From: Erysipelotrichaceae bacterium
GTDB taxonomy: Bacteria > Bacillota_I > Bacilli_A > Erysipelotrichales > Erysipelotrichaceae
Direction: 5' to 3'
DNA length: 42,206 nucleotides
Assembly (NCBI GenBank): GCA_012516665.1
Contig: JAAYWN010000095.1
Span: 1 to 42,206 of the forward strand
The notes under the pieces are model-generated. The model had not been told where the DNA came from. It searched no databases and worked only from the letters and a program-made list of their open reading frames with translations. Made by a program: the position numbers and the translations under genes. Every line of letters begins with the position of its first letter. The stretch's first letter is position 1. Below, piece after piece: positions 26,662 to 35,215 of this stretch.

Positions 26662-27937
26662 CCATCCTCACAAGCACTGCCTGCGCATGCCCCTGCAGTC
26701 CTTCCTGCTTTGCCATAGAGACAATATATTTTCCATATGCATTCACTGCTTCTTTGGTATAGTGCATGAAATAAGATTTCTTAACAAAGGCATCTACCCC
26801 AAGAGCACTGGAGAAACGTGCCGTTCCGCTGGTCGGTAGAACATGATTCGTACCGCCGAAATAATCGCCGATCGACTCGCATGTATAATATCCCAGGAAG
26901 ATCGATCCGGCATTGACTGCTTCGCCTAAATAATTCATCGCATCTTTGACACACAGCTCTAAGTGCTCTGGGGCAATCGCATTGGCAAAAGCAATGCATT
27001 CTGATATCGAAGCGCAGACGATCGCTTTGCCATAGTTCTGCAGGGACTGTTCAACGATCTCTCTCTTCGGCAGAAGAGCAGACTGTCTCTTGAGCTCCTG
27101 ATCGACTTTATCCAAGACACTGCGGGAATCGGTCAGCAGGATAGCGGAGGCCAATGGATCATGTTCTGCCTGTGACAGCAGATCGGCAGCGACATAGCAG
27201 GGATCTGCGTCTTCATCCGCAATTACCAAGATCTCCGAAGGACCGGCGATCATATCAATATCAACTTTTCCGTAAACAAGCTTCTTCGCGGCGGCTACGT
27301 ATATATTGCCTGGACCGACGATCTTATCTACTGCCGGAATCGATTCTGTGCCATATGCCAAAGCACCGATGGCCTGCGCCCCGCCGACTTTGTAGATCTC
27401 TGTCACGCCTGCCAAGCGTGCCGCAAAAGCAATATTCGGATTGATCCCGCCTTCTTTGTTCGGCGGGGTGACCATAACGATCCGCTTGACCCCTGCTGCA
27501 TGAGCTGGGATCGCATTCATCAGTACAGAAGAAGGATACTGTGCGCGACCGCCCGGCACATAGATGCCTACCGAAGCTAACGGCAGCACTCTCTGTCCTA
27601 AGTAGATGCCCATTTCTTTTTCCTGAAGATAGGAATTCTGCACCTGCGCTTCATGGAACGTACGGATATTCGCCGCAGCTCTTCTCATAGATTCCATAAA
27701 GAAAGGATCGCATTTCTTTTCTGCTTCATCGATCTCATCTTCACTGACCCGAAAGTCTTTCAGATCGACACCGTCAAATTTTTTCGTGAATTCAATGAGC
27801 GCCGCATCTTTCTCTTCTCTTACACGATGCAGAATATCTGACACTTTCATCAATACATCCGCATTGATCTCCTGGGTACGGGAATCCAAATACTCTCTCA
27901 GCTGCTTCTGATCTTCTTTTTTTATTTCTTTCAGCAT
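26642..27937 (-). CDS. hisD: Histidinol dehydrogenase
   Basis: LPLASVGIYVPGGRAQYPSSVLMNAIPA, IVGPGNIYVAAAKKLVYGKVDIDMIAGPSEILV, NHVLPTSGTARFSSALGVD. Confidence 0.97.
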   Translation of the reverse strand: MLKEIKKEDQKQLREYLDSRTQEINADVLMKVSDILHRVREEKDAALIEFTKKFDGVDLKDFRVSEDEIDEAEKKCDPFFMESMRRAAANIRTFHEAQVQNSYLQEKEMGIYLGQRVLPLASVGIYVPGGRAQYPSSVLMNAIPAHAAGVKRIVMVTPPNKEGGINPNIAFAARLAGVTEIYKVGGAQAIGALAYGTESIPAVDKIVGPGNIYVAAAKKLVYGKVDIDMIAGPSEILVIADEDADPCYVAADLLSQAEHDPLASAILLTDSRSVLDKVDQELKRQSALLPKREIVEQSLQNYGKAIVCASISECIAFANAIAPEHLELCVKDAMNYLGEAVNAGSIFLGYYTCESIGDYFGGTNHVLPTSGTARFSSALGVDAFVKKSYFMHYTKEAVNAYGKYIVSMAKQEGLQGHAQAVLVRMDDGKEN

Positions 27938-27940
27938 ATT

Positions 27941-28567
27941 TTATTTCTCACTTTCTCTGAGATCATGCAGAAATGCACTGACCTCATCTTTCTTTAATTT
28001 GAAGCTGACTTTATTTACAATGGCCCGGGCACTGATCCGGCATACTGTATCAAATACAGTCAGCCCATTTTCTCTCAAGGTCGTTCCTGTTTCCATGATA
28101 TCGACAATGCCATCGCACAGGCCCAGTACCGGTCCCAATTCTACTGAGCCATCGATCTTGATGATCTCCGGTTCCATTCCTTTGGCATGGAAATACGAAG
28201 CGGTCACATTGGGATACTTGGTGCCGATCTTGATATGTCCCACCTTTTCCAAAGGATTGTTCCCTGGCAATCCAGCTAAGATGAACTGACAGACCCCTGT
28301 ATTCATATCCAGCAGTTCATAATAATCTTTGCCGCCCTCCATCAAGGTATCTTTTCCAACAATGCCAATATCCGCTACACCATGTTCAACATACGTGATG
28401 ACATCATTCGGTTTTGCCAGAAAATACTGAATATCTTTTTTGGTATCCGGAAAGATCAAGGCTCTTCCTTTATTTTTGAGCCGTTCCACGCCATAGCCGC
28501 TTTTTTCCAGCATCGCTACGGTCTTCTCTTCCAGTCTTCCTTTTGTCAAAGCTATTGATAAGCTCAT
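27941..28567 (-). CDS. hisG: ATP phosphoribosyltransferase, short form
   Basis: LSIALTKGRLEEKTVAMLEKSG, VEHGVADIGIVGKDTLME, ATSYF-like TASYF, ELGPVLGLCDGIVDIMETGTTLRENGL. Confidence 0.96.
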   Translation of the reverse strand: MSLSIALTKGRLEEKTVAMLEKSGYGVERLKNKGRALIFPDTKKDIQYFLAKPNDVITYVEHGVADIGIVGKDTLMEGGKDYYELLDMNTGVCQFILAGLPGNNPLEKVGHIKIGTKYPNVTASYFHAKGMEPEIIKIDGSVELGPVLGLCDGIVDIMETGTTLRENGLTVFDTVCRISARAIVNKVSFKLKKDEVSAFLHDLRESEK

Positions 28568-29661
28568 ACTTTTCCCTCCTGAACTCTTTCCACCAGTTCC
28601 ACAGCACCTTTAACGCGCATCTGCTTTGCTTTCTTTAAGGCTTCTGCTTCTTTTCCTCTTTCATAATAGAGCTTCGCAATATTTATCTTCTCTTCCGGCA
28701 GAATATCGATCAAGGAATCCAGCTTTACGGAGAAACCGCAGGCAGGAAGATCGCGCCCGAACTTTTTCAGCAGTGAATCATAGCGGCCTCCGCTCAGTAC
28801 CGATGTTCCGACATGGCCGACATATCCTTCAAAAATGATGCCGGTATAATAATCCAGATGCGGCACTTTGCCGAAATCAAAGCGGATCTGCGATCCGTAG
28901 CCAAGCGACTGCAGGTCAGTATACAGATCTTTCAGCGTTTTCACTTCCTCCTTCAGGGAAGATGTAAAGCTGATCTGCTCTGCCTGGAGCAGTGCTTCCT
29001 GTCCGCCGCCAAGCATTGGCAGCTTCAGAAAAAAGTTCCGTGATTTTTCATCCAATGAAAGCGTCATTAAATATTCCTGCAGTTCTACCATAGATTTGCG
29101 GTCGATCAGCTGGGCCAGTCTTCTGTCTGCCTCTTCTGACAATTGTGTCGCATTGCAGGCATTGCGGAAGAATTCACTGTTGCCGATCTCAAGGACATAT
29201 TCTTTGGCGCCGATGGCCTGCATCGTGTCCAATGCCGTGCAAAGGACCTCAAGATCCGAACGGCTGTCGCATCCGATCAGTTCAATGCCGCAGTCCGTCA
29301 CTTCATTTCGCTGTCCAGCAAAAGTATGGCGCACTTTGAATACATCTGAACAATAGCGGAAACGGAAAGGAGGCATTGCATTGCTGAACTTAGAGGCACA
29401 CATCCTGGCAATCGGGACGGTCATATCTGCCCGCAGGACCAGTGTCCTTCCTTCCTGATCAAAGAACTTATACATTTCTTCATCCGCCATATCTCCATAG
29501 CCATTGGCATATGTTTCAAGATATTCAACTGCCGGTGTTTCCAAAGAACGATATCCATACGATGCAAATACTTTTTCGATCCTCGTTTTTAAAGCTTCCT
29601 TTTTCTCACATTCTTCACTGATCAAGTCTCTCATTCCCTGCGGCATTCTGATCTGATTCAT
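28564..29661 (-). CDS. hisZ: ATP phosphoribosyltransferase regulatory subunit HisZ
   Basis: HisRS-like fold: RMPQGMRDLISEECEKKEAL, LRADMTVPIARM, FRFRYCSDVFK; first gene of the his operon next to short-form hisG; SD AAGGAG before 29661. Confidence 0.93.
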   Translation of the reverse strand: MNQIRMPQGMRDLISEECEKKEALKTRIEKVFASYGYRSLETPAVEYLETYANGYGDMADEEMYKFFDQEGRTLVLRADMTVPIARMCASKFSNAMPPFRFRYCSDVFKVRHTFAGQRNEVTDCGIELIGCDSRSDLEVLCTALDTMQAIGAKEYVLEIGNSEFFRNACNATQLSEEADRRLAQLIDRKSMVELQEYLMTLSLDEKSRNFFLKLPMLGGGQEALLQAEQISFTSSLKEEVKTLKDLYTDLQSLGYGSQIRFDFGKVPHLDYYTGIIFEGYVGHVGTSVLSGGRYDSLLKKFGRDLPACGFSVKLDSLIDILPEEKINIAKLYYERGKEAEALKKAKQMRVKGAVELVERVQEGKV

Positions 29662-29685
29662 AGTTTTCTCCTTCCAGCAATAAAC

Positions 29686-29945
29686 AAAAAGGCGCCCCAT
29701 ATCGGGACGTCCTGTTATGACGTGATTCCACCTGATTTCACTGAAGCCTCACGGTCTTCAGTCTCATTGAGTACCAACATACTCTTGTGCTGTAACGGGC
29801 ACCGCCGTTTCACCTTACTGTGTTCAGATGAACTGCTCCGGGATGTGTTTTCACTGTACCTTCTGCCCTTCCTTCTCATCAAACGGAAGTTCTCTTTGTC
29901 AGCACGATCCAGCTACTTTTTCCCATCAGCGCTTTATTGATGGTT
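29686..29945 (-). promoter_or_regulatory. T-box leader of the his operon, specifier probably CAC (His)
   Basis: Minus strand: Stem I region with AGAGA and GATGAGAAGG motifs, specifier context GTGAAAACAC-ATCC (CAC at 29845-29847), Stem III CTGAAG..CTTCAG, T-box core AGG-TGGAATC-ACG (29721-29733), terminator GGACGTCCCGATATGGGGCGCC-TTTTTG (29686-29712). Confidence 0.82.
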
Positions 29946-29947
29946 CC

Positions 29948-29975
29948 ATCATAGCATTCCAGATCGACTAGTCAA
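29948..29975 (-). promoter_or_regulatory. his operon promoter (TTGACT-16-TATGAT)
   Basis: Near-consensus boxes just upstream of the T-box leader. Confidence 0.7.
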
Positions 29976-29998
29976 GAGAAAATGATACTATTTTCATT

Positions 29999-32479
29999 CT
30001 ATGAAACTTTTTCATTTTTGTGATGCATGAGCAGCCCGCCTCCGGCTGCTGCTATCAGAGCAGCTGCGCCCCCGAACAGCCACAGAGCCTGAGGGACCTC
30101 TTTCTGATCCAGCGAATCCTCCTTCTTTTCCTTGGTCTCCACTTTGATGATCGGCTTCTCTGACGGTTCTTCTGAAGGCATTGCAAAGTCTGTCTCCTCT
30201 CCCGAATCTTTATCCTTAACGAAATAATTCTTTCCTGCTTCCAGCCTTTCCGCAGCGATGGCTTTATTTTCTTCATCTGCCTTCCATGTTTTGATCAGAT
30301 TTCCATCTTCATCACGCAGTTCCATCGTATGGCTGCTTTCACCAAGATTGTCGATCTCGATAGATGCTTTAACGGATGCCGGTTCGATCTGCATGTTCTG
30401 CTGCATAGCTTCCTCCGTTACAATGATCTCTTTTTTTGTACGATAGCAGTGAGGTACTGCTTCACTGATGAACCAATAGGTCCCCGGGGCGATCTTGACA
30501 CTGGCACCTTGTGAAGACAGCAGCATCTCACATGGATTGCCATAAATATCCAATGCTTTTTCTTCCTGTTCGGCATCAAGATAAAGGGCGCCCTTTACAG
30601 TGCTTCTGCCTTCCGTACGCAGCATCAGATCAATGTATGGATCAAAGCTGAATTCTACTGACGGGAGCGTGCTGCTCGCTTCTATCACTGCACTTTGCGC
30701 AGGCTGATACACATACTGTCCCTGGATCTTCTGTACAGAAACTTCATAGGTATGCCCGGCATTGATCCCTTCGCTGATCCAATCGCCGGATGTACTGCTG
30801 AGCGATGCAATGATGCGTCCGTTCTCCTTGATATCATAGATGATCTCCGGCGTACCGCTGCCGTGAACAGTACTGATGATTTCAAGGCCTGCTTTGCAAT
30901 TGTAAAAAGCAAGTTCCGCATCCAAACTGATTGTTCGCTGGCACCGGAGAACGTAATGGTCGGTATTCAAAAAATAGCCAGAGGAGACTTCATTCTGCTT
31001 GGCATAATAAATGCCGTTCGGCATTTCCAATACTGCTTCATCTTCCATGAGCACAGTCTGGGCTGGCATACCATGGCGATCCAGAGCAGGACAGGTACAT
31101 GCTTCATCCTCATACAGAGCAATCAAAGAACCAGCTGCAGCTTTCAAATGCACCATTGTGTATGGATCATGCGGAAAGGAGATCTCATACGTCTGCGGTA
31201 CATCTGAAGATGCGGGAATGACCATCTGCTGATCGCCGGAGCTCTCATACCCCGGCAGACAGGATATTTCATGAAAGATCACCGTCTCGCCTGCCTGAGC
31301 TCTAGATAAAAGATCTCCGGAAGAGCTGCGGATCTCATACTTCATGGCAACCTCTGCACCCGTCTCACGATCGGTCCCCTGTACATGGATGGTGAAAGGA
31401 ACTGCTTTGAATATCACATCCAAGGGCGCATCTGCATCGGCAGGAATAGAGACTGTCTGCGGCTGAAGATGAAAGTACCCGGGATCTTTTGGCTCTGCTT
31501 TGATCTGATACGTCTTTTCCCGCTGCCAGCCGTCTTGGACCTGCTGTTCTTCTTGAAGGCATCTGACATCGGCCGCGATTTCTTTTCCTGATGAAATATC
31601 CAGCACATGTACATGCACTGCCATTTTCTGCAGTTCTGTCTCCACTGCCGTATCCTCACCTGCCTGCACTTTGAATGAGATCATATCGGAAGGCATGCAG
31701 AAAGAAGAAGGCACATCTGTGATCTTCAGATAATATGTCCCAGGCACAAGCATCATTGTCTTTTTCTCTGTTTCACTGACGCCAATTAAATCCCGGCCGC
31801 ACACATCTTCTGCCTTTGCCGTGCCCTGGGCATCCTGATAGATCTGATATCCAATGCCTGGGATGACCGTCTGTCCATCTAAGAAATTGATCACCGCATT
31901 GCCATATTTCTGTTCTTCTGTCTGCAGGATGATCGGATCATTTTTTTCTTGGCGATAGAGAGGTACCTCAACTGAAAGGGGCTTGGCTGACTGATAGCTG
32001 TCTGGCGCAGCTTCATAGGCTGTATAGTGCTGTCCCGCTTCTGCCTGACGGCTTGGAAGCATGGTGCCATCTGCCTGCTTCAGCTGCATTTCTGCTGTCC
32101 GTTCACCCGTATTGAAAACAAAGCGGATCGGCCATAGGGCAAGAGAAAGATCCTTCTTTACAGCAATGACCTGCGGATCCATATAGTATCCTCTGCCTGC
32201 GGTCTTCATCTTCAGAAAGAAAGCCGACGGCAGTTCCATCTGTGCTTCGCCCTTCGCATCTGTTTTCATGATCAATGCTTCCCCTTTTTCATTTACGGCA
32301 GGAAGCAGTGCTTTTTCATCCTGAAAAACTTCGTATACTGCTTCTGCACATGGGAGCGATGGATCTGCCGCTGCATGCACAGAAAGATGGATCATCTGTT
32401 TCCCTTCTTCACCATATACCGGCATCATTCCCGTCGGCAAAAGAAGAAGAGCCAATGCCAAGTGCAGCTTCTTTCTCAT
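29999..32479 (-). CDS. Secreted, membrane-anchored multi-domain surface protein (SpaA/Cna_B prealbumin-like repeats)
   Basis: Signal peptide MRKKLHLALALLLLPTGMMPVYG; repeated beta-rich units ending in PGTYYLK / PNGIYYAK / PGTYWFI; C-terminal TM ALWLFGGAAALIAAAGGGLLMHHKNEKVS without a clear LPXTG. Confidence 0.75.
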   Translation of the reverse strand: MRKKLHLALALLLLPTGMMPVYGEEGKQMIHLSVHAAADPSLPCAEAVYEVFQDEKALLPAVNEKGEALIMKTDAKGEAQMELPSAFFLKMKTAGRGYYMDPQVIAVKKDLSLALWPIRFVFNTGERTAEMQLKQADGTMLPSRQAEAGQHYTAYEAAPDSYQSAKPLSVEVPLYRQEKNDPIILQTEEQKYGNAVINFLDGQTVIPGIGYQIYQDAQGTAKAEDVCGRDLIGVSETEKKTMMLVPGTYYLKITDVPSSFCMPSDMISFKVQAGEDTAVETELQKMAVHVHVLDISSGKEIAADVRCLQEEQQVQDGWQREKTYQIKAEPKDPGYFHLQPQTVSIPADADAPLDVIFKAVPFTIHVQGTDRETGAEVAMKYEIRSSSGDLLSRAQAGETVIFHEISCLPGYESSGDQQMVIPASSDVPQTYEISFPHDPYTMVHLKAAAGSLIALYEDEACTCPALDRHGMPAQTVLMEDEAVLEMPNGIYYAKQNEVSSGYFLNTDHYVLRCQRTISLDAELAFYNCKAGLEIISTVHGSGTPEIIYDIKENGRIIASLSSTSGDWISEGINAGHTYEVSVQKIQGQYVYQPAQSAVIEASSTLPSVEFSFDPYIDLMLRTEGRSTVKGALYLDAEQEEKALDIYGNPCEMLLSSQGASVKIAPGTYWFISEAVPHCYRTKKEIIVTEEAMQQNMQIEPASVKASIEIDNLGESSHTMELRDEDGNLIKTWKADEENKAIAAERLEAGKNYFVKDKDSGEETDFAMPSEEPSEKPIIKVETKEKKEDSLDQKEVPQALWLFGGAAALIAAAGGGLLMHHKNEKVS

Positions 32480-32850
32480 GCATTCTGCTCCGCAGGCTTT
32501 TCTTCCGGAACTTTTACATAGCCGAAACCTTTTCCTTTTTCCTCCTTTGGAACACTGACTTCATCTGCAATCACTCGCGTATAGTAGCGGTTCTGCTCAC
32601 CAGCTTTATAAGAACTGACGTTGATCTTGCCTTTCACTGCAATGCGGTCTCCCTGTCCATAGGATTCCTTTACCTGATCTGCCAGATCTTCCCAAGCTGT
32701 CACATAGATCCGATCATAAGAATTCGGCGACTGCAGACGATGGATCTTCATGACAAAATCAATTTTTGATCTGTTTGTATTCTCCGTTTTTTTAAATCTA
32801 GGTGCTTCTGCGATGGTGCCGATTAATTCTGCTGCATTCTGATCATACAT
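32476..32850 (-). CDS. ssb: Single-stranded DNA-binding protein, OB-fold, short form
   Basis: NAAELIGTIAEAPRFKKTENTNRSKIDFVMKIHR...DRIYVTAWEDLADQVKESYGQGDRIAVKGKINVSSY; SD GGAGG before ATG at 32850. Confidence 0.82.
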   Translation of the reverse strand: MYDQNAAELIGTIAEAPRFKKTENTNRSKIDFVMKIHRLQSPNSYDRIYVTAWEDLADQVKESYGQGDRIAVKGKINVSSYKAGEQNRYYTRVIADEVSVPKEEKGKGFGYVKVPEEKPAEQNA

Positions 32851-32925
32851 ATGCTTTCCTCCATGAGGGCCTTTCCCCTCTACCCTTCTATTCACAGGAA
32901 ATGCATTGTTTCTCTTTCCAGAAAG

Positions 32926-32954
32926 CAAAAGAAAAGACCGCTAATCAGCAGCGG
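32926..32954 (-). terminator. Intrinsic terminator of the radical SAM gene
   Basis: Minus strand CCGCT-GCTGATT-AGCGG-TCTTTTCTTTT. Confidence 0.7.
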
Positions 32955-32960
32955 CCTGTA

Positions 32961-34478
32961 TTACTGAATATTGTTTTCCTGCTCCGGTGCATTGACATCT
33001 GTATCAATATGCTCTGTGCCATCAGCATGATGGAATCCTGCCAGATCAGCATGTTCACGCTTCTCAGCAGTATAGTTCTCATAAGAAGGCTTCTTATGCT
33101 TTTCTTCAGCCCAGATACGATCTGCGACCGGCTTCCACTTTTCAGCATATGGAATTGTCTTTGCAATCAGATGATCGACTTCTTCCGGTGACTCTTCATT
33201 GGTCTGATGAGCACCTGTAGCAGCTACCATTTCCTTCAGCTGTTCCGGATTCTCCAGCATTGGGCATGGTCTCAGATGATTTCTGTTGAATGGCTGTCCT
33301 TCATGATATGCCATGAACAATGGGGACTTCAGCATCTCTAAGATTGTATGATCTCTGATGTTCGTGTTGGAGAAATGGATGAATACACATGGTTCTGCAT
33401 CTCCGCTGGCATTGATATGGAAATAGTTTCTGCCTCCGGCAATGCATCCGCCGACAAATTCACCGTCATTCTGGAAGTCCATTGGGAAGAATTCAATATT
33501 TGATTCTTCCGTACGGATGCTTCTGATCCGCTTGATCATATATTCTCTCTGTTCGACCGTAGGCATCAGTTCAGGCACACCATTGTTGCCTACTGGCATC
33601 AGATGGAAATAGAAACCATAGTGAGCGCCCTTGCTTGTCAGCAGATTGAAGAATTCATCAGATGTGACAGCCTCAACATTATCCTTTGTATAGCAGATAG
33701 ATGTGCCGAAGATAATGCCATACTGCTTTAAGAGATCCATTGCATGCATTGCTGCAGCATAATGTCCCTTGCCGCGTCTTGCATCATTGGTATCCGGTGT
33801 ACCTTCAATAGAAAGCATGAAGGATAAGTTGCCAAGCTTCTGGATCTTCTTGCACAGTTCTTCATCGATCAATGTTGAATTTGAATAAGCAACAAAGAAG
33901 CAGTCCTGATGTTCTTCACAAAGACGCAGAACATCATTCTTGCGGACCATTGGTTCGCCGCCTGTCAGCATATACAAATGAGCACCGAGCTCTTTGCCTT
34001 CAGTCACGATCTTATTCATCTCATCATATGTCAGAGAAGCCTTATGGCCATATGTTCCAGACCAGCATCCTACACAGTGCATATTGCATGCGGACGTTGG
34101 ATCAAACAGGATCAGCCAAGGAATATTGCAGTTGTACTTCGTACGATTCTCACGGATCGTCTTGGTACCTCTGAAGAATGATTCATAGCCAAGATCCAAG
34201 AGCATCATCTTTGCATAGTTTGGATCTGCATCATCAATAATATGATTGATCATTCTCATCCATCTGTGATTTGGATCAGATACATATCTGCGTATGCCAT
34301 CCATCTTATCTTTGGCTTCCGGATAGAACTTCTCAGCCATATCTACAATCTTTAAATATGTCTCCGTTCTCTCCGCATAATCACCCTTTTTTTTCAGATT
34401 TTTGATCAGCTGATCCGCAACAACTTCAATTGCTTTTCTTTCAGCTGCATGTTTCATCTTTTCGCCTGTTCCTGCCAT
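32961..34478 (-). CDS. Radical SAM protein, unknown substrate
   Basis: CNMHCVGCW (CxxxCxxC), LTGGEPM, later Cys-containing segments (GGCIAGG, EPCVFIH); SD GGGAGGAATT before ATG at 34478. Confidence 0.87.
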   Translation of the reverse strand: MAGTGEKMKHAAERKAIEVVADQLIKNLKKKGDYAERTETYLKIVDMAEKFYPEAKDKMDGIRRYVSDPNHRWMRMINHIIDDADPNYAKMMLLDLGYESFFRGTKTIRENRTKYNCNIPWLILFDPTSACNMHCVGCWSGTYGHKASLTYDEMNKIVTEGKELGAHLYMLTGGEPMVRKNDVLRLCEEHQDCFFVAYSNSTLIDEELCKKIQKLGNLSFMLSIEGTPDTNDARRGKGHYAAAMHAMDLLKQYGIIFGTSICYTKDNVEAVTSDEFFNLLTSKGAHYGFYFHLMPVGNNGVPELMPTVEQREYMIKRIRSIRTEESNIEFFPMDFQNDGEFVGGCIAGGRNYFHINASGDAEPCVFIHFSNTNIRDHTILEMLKSPLFMAYHEGQPFNRNHLRPCPMLENPEQLKEMVAATGAHQTNEESPEEVDHLIAKTIPYAEKWKPVADRIWAEEKHKKPSYENYTAEKREHADLAGFHHADGTEHIDTDVNAPEQENNIQ

Positions 34479-34601
34479 AATTCCTCCCTCAACAGTACAT
34501 TTCATAGTATTTCATCAAACATGGGTACTTTACCACTATTTCAGTGTCTCTGTCCAACATTTGGCCCCTGTTTTACCTATACAAAAACGCCAATACGTAA
34601 A

Positions 34602-34642
34602 CGAAAATAAAAGGAATGTCTTCCATCTTGGGAAAGCATTCC
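34602..34642 (-). terminator. Intrinsic terminator after the EIIA gene
   Basis: Minus strand GGAATG...CATTCC followed by TTTTATTTT. Confidence 0.65.
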
Positions 34643-34655
34643 TAGATCAGAACAT

Positions 34656-35150
34656 TTACTTCTTCAGAAGGGACTGTCCTTTTGTGACAATGCATGGATC
34701 AATGAATGAGATCTTGTGATCGCGGCTGTCGGTAATGATCAGCATGGTGCTCATATCATAAGTCTGCCCCAGCTTTTGGATATCTGCCTCAACGATCGGG
34801 TCACCTGCTTTGACCGTATCTCCCTGTTTCTTTTTGAACAGCCTAAAACCATCGCCTTTGGCATTGACGGTATCGATACCGATATGGACAAGTATTTCAA
34901 CCCCATTGTTCATTGTGATGCCGAAGGCATGCCCCGTCGGGAACAGAACGCTCAGCACGCCATTGCATGGTGCACAGAGAACAGTGCGATCCTGATGATA
35001 GCGAAAGGCAATGCCATCTCCCATCATCTTCTGGGCAAACACCTCATCTTTTACAGATTCAATTGGAAACAGTTCTCCATCGGCAGGTGCTACGATTGCT
35101 TCATCGCTGACACTGACTGCCGTTTCCTTCTTTTTGAACATTTCAAACAT
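34656..35150 (-). CDS. PTS glucose-type EIIA protein
   Basis: IVAPADGELFPIESVKDEVFAQKMMGDGIAF, MNNGVEILVHIGIDTVNAKGDGF (active-site His), KAGDPIVEAD. Confidence 0.93.
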   Translation of the reverse strand: MFEMFKKKETAVSVSDEAIVAPADGELFPIESVKDEVFAQKMMGDGIAFRYHQDRTVLCAPCNGVLSVLFPTGHAFGITMNNGVEILVHIGIDTVNAKGDGFRLFKKKQGDTVKAGDPIVEADIQKLGQTYDMSTMLIITDSRDHKISFIDPCIVTKGQSLLKK

Positions 35151-35215
35151 ACAGTGCTCCTTTATTTAAATGCTATCGTAACGCAAATTTCATCGCTTGA
35201 ATAGCTTCATTTTTT

